From: Orthonyx spaldingii
Taxonomy: Eukaryota; Chordata; Aves; Passeriformes; Orthonychidae
Reading direction: 5' to 3'
Assembly (NCBI GenBank): GCA_013397795.1
Contig: VZTJ01003574.1
Coordinates: 1,864,044-1,928,043 of the forward strand
DNA length: 64,000 nucleotides
The notes under the pieces were generated by a model that was given only the letters and a program-made list of their open reading frames with translations, made no database searches and was not told where the DNA came from. Both the position numbers and the translations under genes were made by a program. Positions 61,401 through 64,000 of the stretch are shown here, piece after piece; position 1 is the stretch's first letter, and every line of letters begins with the position of its first letter.

Positions 61401-63233
61401 ACATGGAATGAGAGTCCTTCACCAGCTTCTGGGCACTTCTTTCACAAGACAATTGACTGGCAGGGGCACATATTTTGCTTGTCACCCCAGGTGAGAGGAC
61501 TCCATTGGCTTCTGTAGTTCACTGACTGATAAACCATCGAAACCCAAACTTTTAGGGATATTGAGATTACTGGCAATGTGAAGGGAGACAAAACGAGGCA
61601 GATTTCTACCTTTTTGTACAGCTCACCGGGGAGCATTTCTTTCCAGCCATTCCTTGTTTTTCTTTTCCTCTGGGGTGCACAGGGTTGTCTCCCTTGCCAC
61701 TGGCCTTGCCTTCCAGCAGGTATCCTCCCCCCTGGTCCCAGCAGTGGAGCTGCTGTGGTCTGATACCTATTTAACCTGGTGTAGACCCAGTGGCCACAAG
61801 CAACCTGTGATTACACAGATATCCTGTTTGCCCTTGCTGTCGAGAAGTGCTGAGTGATGTTCGCTCAGTGGTGGCAACAGCACTCACACATGTGCTTCAT
61901 TGTGCTCCAGTACCTCAGTTTCCATGGCTACCACAGAAATTGCAGGTTTGCTACACAAATTGGTAGGAGAGATTCAGAACTCCAGCCCATATGCTGCAGC
62001 TGCCTGAACCTCATTCCCCTCTGCTGGGCTCAGACGTGCTGCTCTCTGTCAGGGATGCTGGGCTCCACCAGGTGCAGCAGGCACTGCTGGGCTTTTCTGG
62101 GGACATTGGGTGCACACACCAGCCTGCCCCTGGTGTGGCTCTGGGCTGTCAGGTTTTTGAGCAGGGAAGAGGATCAGTGCTTTGAGGTACAGCCGAGGCA
62201 CCTGGGGGAAGTTTCCTCCCTGGTGGTTGGGTTTTCTGCCACTCCCCAGGTGTAAAGCAATTGAATAAAGGCATATTTTAGCATGTGGTCATGGAGTTTA
62301 ATGCAGAAAGGCTGCAGGTAGAACATAAAACCAGACAGAATAGGTAAAACAAGCCCATCCAGACCAGTACTTGTCCAACTGGAGTCTGACAGCAGGGTCC
62401 ACAGGGAGGATTTTAGGGATGCAGAAGCCTTGGAAATACTCTCCCTGTGCCCAAGTAGCTGCAGCTCTGCTTACCTGAATCAGAGGTGGTACCTGTGTCC
62501 TTATTTGCCTAATGATTTTTTTCCTATTAATTTGCCTAGTTGTGTTTGAGCTCACATCCAATTTCACCTCTGCAGCAGCTCAGGCTCCACATCTGAGCTG
62601 TGCACTGGGTGACCAAATCCCCTGCAGTCATATCCTTCCCAGCATTAGCAGTCCTAGTTCAATTATTTGAAATCATTTAACAAGCAGAAGCCATTCCATA
62701 ACTGTGATTATTTGTCCATCCTCATGTGTTCTCCACTTCTAGTAAATCCTTTCTGAGAGGGTTGTTGACCCTCATGAACAGCTCGTGGCTGTCAAGACTC
62801 AGATGCATTGTGGATGTCCCTGTTCCTTTCCTGGTACGTCCCAATATCTGGATTGTTCCTGAGCACTGGCACAATCTGTTTGAGCTGGCACAATCTGTCA
62901 GAATACAAATATTTCTTTCTTCACTGGTAGCTGTAAAAGCAAAGCCCATCACTCTGTGCTGACACAGCTCTCTGCTTTGTGGACTCTGCCAAACTCCTTC
63001 CTGGGACCAGCCCACCCCTGGCATCCCCTGGTCAGTGGGGTTAAGAATTTGGCTACTTTTGAAGGCTAGACCAGACTTTTGGCTTGTCAGGCAGAAGTTC
63101 TGATTCACACTCAGTCTAAGGTTCCTCTCCATGAAGTATCTGTATCAGCATGACCTTTCTCAGAGGTCTTGTCTTTCACCAGCTCTCAGTGGAGAGCAGG
63201 ACTCTGCAGGATTCTGCAGCAGAAACGACTTAC
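58463..63233. other. Unique noncoding stretch
   Basis: No gene, RNA or named repeat was recognised. Small direct repeats occur, such as 'tggcacaatctgt' twice near 62867-62898. A minus-strand consensus donor ('cag|gtaagc') near 62473 has only a weak acceptor 18 nt upstream. A G run followed by a T run lies near 60990-61001. Confidence 0.5.
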
Positions 63234-63330
63234 CTGCCTGTCATGGGGTATTTCCAGTGGACTCTTCTGCACTGTGGACTTTGGTGGTCCTCCAGCTCTG
63301 CCATCCCACAGTACTTTGCCTACCTGACTA
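63234..63330 (-). other. Candidate 97-nt minus-strand exon with consensus donor (unrecognised)
   Basis: On the minus strand a perfect donor 'aggcag|gtaagt' follows 63234. A moderate acceptor ('ggatctctcatgcag') precedes 63330. One frame is open through the segment, entering in phase 2 and leaving in phase 0, with 'KVLWDGRAGGPPKS' and 'SPLEIPHDRQ'. The same frame stays open upstream of the acceptor, so an alternative upstream boundary is possible. The protein is not recognised. Any further exons upstream on this strand would lie beyond the right edge of the window. Confidence 0.2.
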
Positions 63331-64000
63331 CTGCATGAGAGATCCTCAAACCAGAAATTCAATCCTCTCCCATGATGTAGCCCAGCTTGAATTTTAGGCA
63401 ATTTATTGACCAGCATTTATTTGAAGTGAAAGGTGTCCTGAATAGGGCGGTTCTGGTGCTCAGACAAAGTTGTCCTGTTGTTGGTACTCATAGAAGATTC
63501 CAGAAGGTGCTAATTGTGGCAGTCACAGAAGGAGACTTGTCCCATTGCAGTGTCTGAAGTAACGTGGTGACAAAGAACACTCAGAGCAAGTCCTTGCAGT
63601 GTGTGTATTATGCCTGGCACATTCAGCCAGCCCAGGAGTGTGTTTATCTGGTGATAATCAGATCAATAGGGTGTGTTATTACATTTCATGTGTTATTGCA
63701 GTTATTAAATAGCTTTCCCAAGGATTATAGAATAGCTATTTTTCAATAATATGTTGCATGTTACCACCTTGAAAAAAAAAGAGTTCCTGAGGATTTTTAA
63801 AAGGGCTGTTAGCAATATTCCAATTTAGGTAAGTATTGTGGTTGAATTCAAATCATGAATAAAATATGAAATAGATTAAGAAAGATGAATGGAGTGTTGA
63901 AAGAAGATCCAAAATCTGGTTTGGCTAATGCTCATAGCATTAATTATCTAGAACTGCTTTCTTCACACGCTACTGACTGAAACTGCTTCATCCATTCAAA
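63331..64000. other. Unique stretch, nothing recognised
   Basis: AT-rich sequence with a run of about 10 A near 63772-63780 and a consensus plus-strand donor ('ttag|gtaagta') near 63829 without a convincing acceptor. No gene or named repeat was recognised. Confidence 0.5.

Noticed and set aside
1..64000. tRNA, rRNA, CRISPR array, operon or phage-like content
   Set aside because: A scan for tRNA B-box-like strings (GGTTCGA-type) gave no hit with a matching fold, no regularly spaced direct repeats with unique spacers were seen, and the repeat content is that of a bird nuclear genome.

Overview
The window reads as nuclear DNA from a bird. The best evidence is five short pieces of the avian LINE CR1 (about 3.75, 8.07, 15.66, 45.78 and 51.70 kb). 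Several carry the typical CR1 3' end, a run around 'ccctgcccatggcag', then 'ccttccaaccca', then an 'attctatgatt'-type terminal repeat. A bird-type retroviral LTR remnant lies at about 28.12-28.34 kb. No Alu, L1 or B elements were seen, and base composition is moderately AT-rich with few CpGs. I could not determine the species, chromosome or gene neighbourhood.

The window looks intergenic or deeply intronic. No open frame is clearly protein-coding. The longest (203 codons, minus, 43217-43828) is close to what chance gives in 64 kb over six frames, and none resembles a protein family I can name. No tRNA, rRNA, CRISPR array or prokaryotic operon was seen. The ORFs supplied are almost all random open frames, and many of their starts are GTG- or TTG-type rather than ATG.

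Region by region: 1-8 kb is mostly unique sequence with one poly-A run, one CR1 piece and a mild CpG patch near 7 kb. At 8-10 kb there is a CR1 3' end followed by two weak exon-like segments, then a long CTT/poly-T tract. From 10 to 28 kb the sequence is unique apart from one CR1 piece, an exact 41-bp tandem duplication, a 23-bp duplication and a 12-bp-arm inverted repeat. From 28 to 32.4 kb is the most interesting part: the LTR remnant, an exon-like segment with an in-phase 135-nt open frame, a CpG-rich patch of about 0.7 kb that could be a promoter, and another exon-like segment. From 32 to 64 kb there is mainly unique sequence with an AT-rich stretch, two CR1 pieces, small minisatellites and a few more exon-like segments on both strands.

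No coordinated set of genes is visible. The most testable hypothesis is an unannotated transcript starting in the CpG-rich patch near 30.5 kb. All exon calls are sequence-pattern inferences with low confidence.
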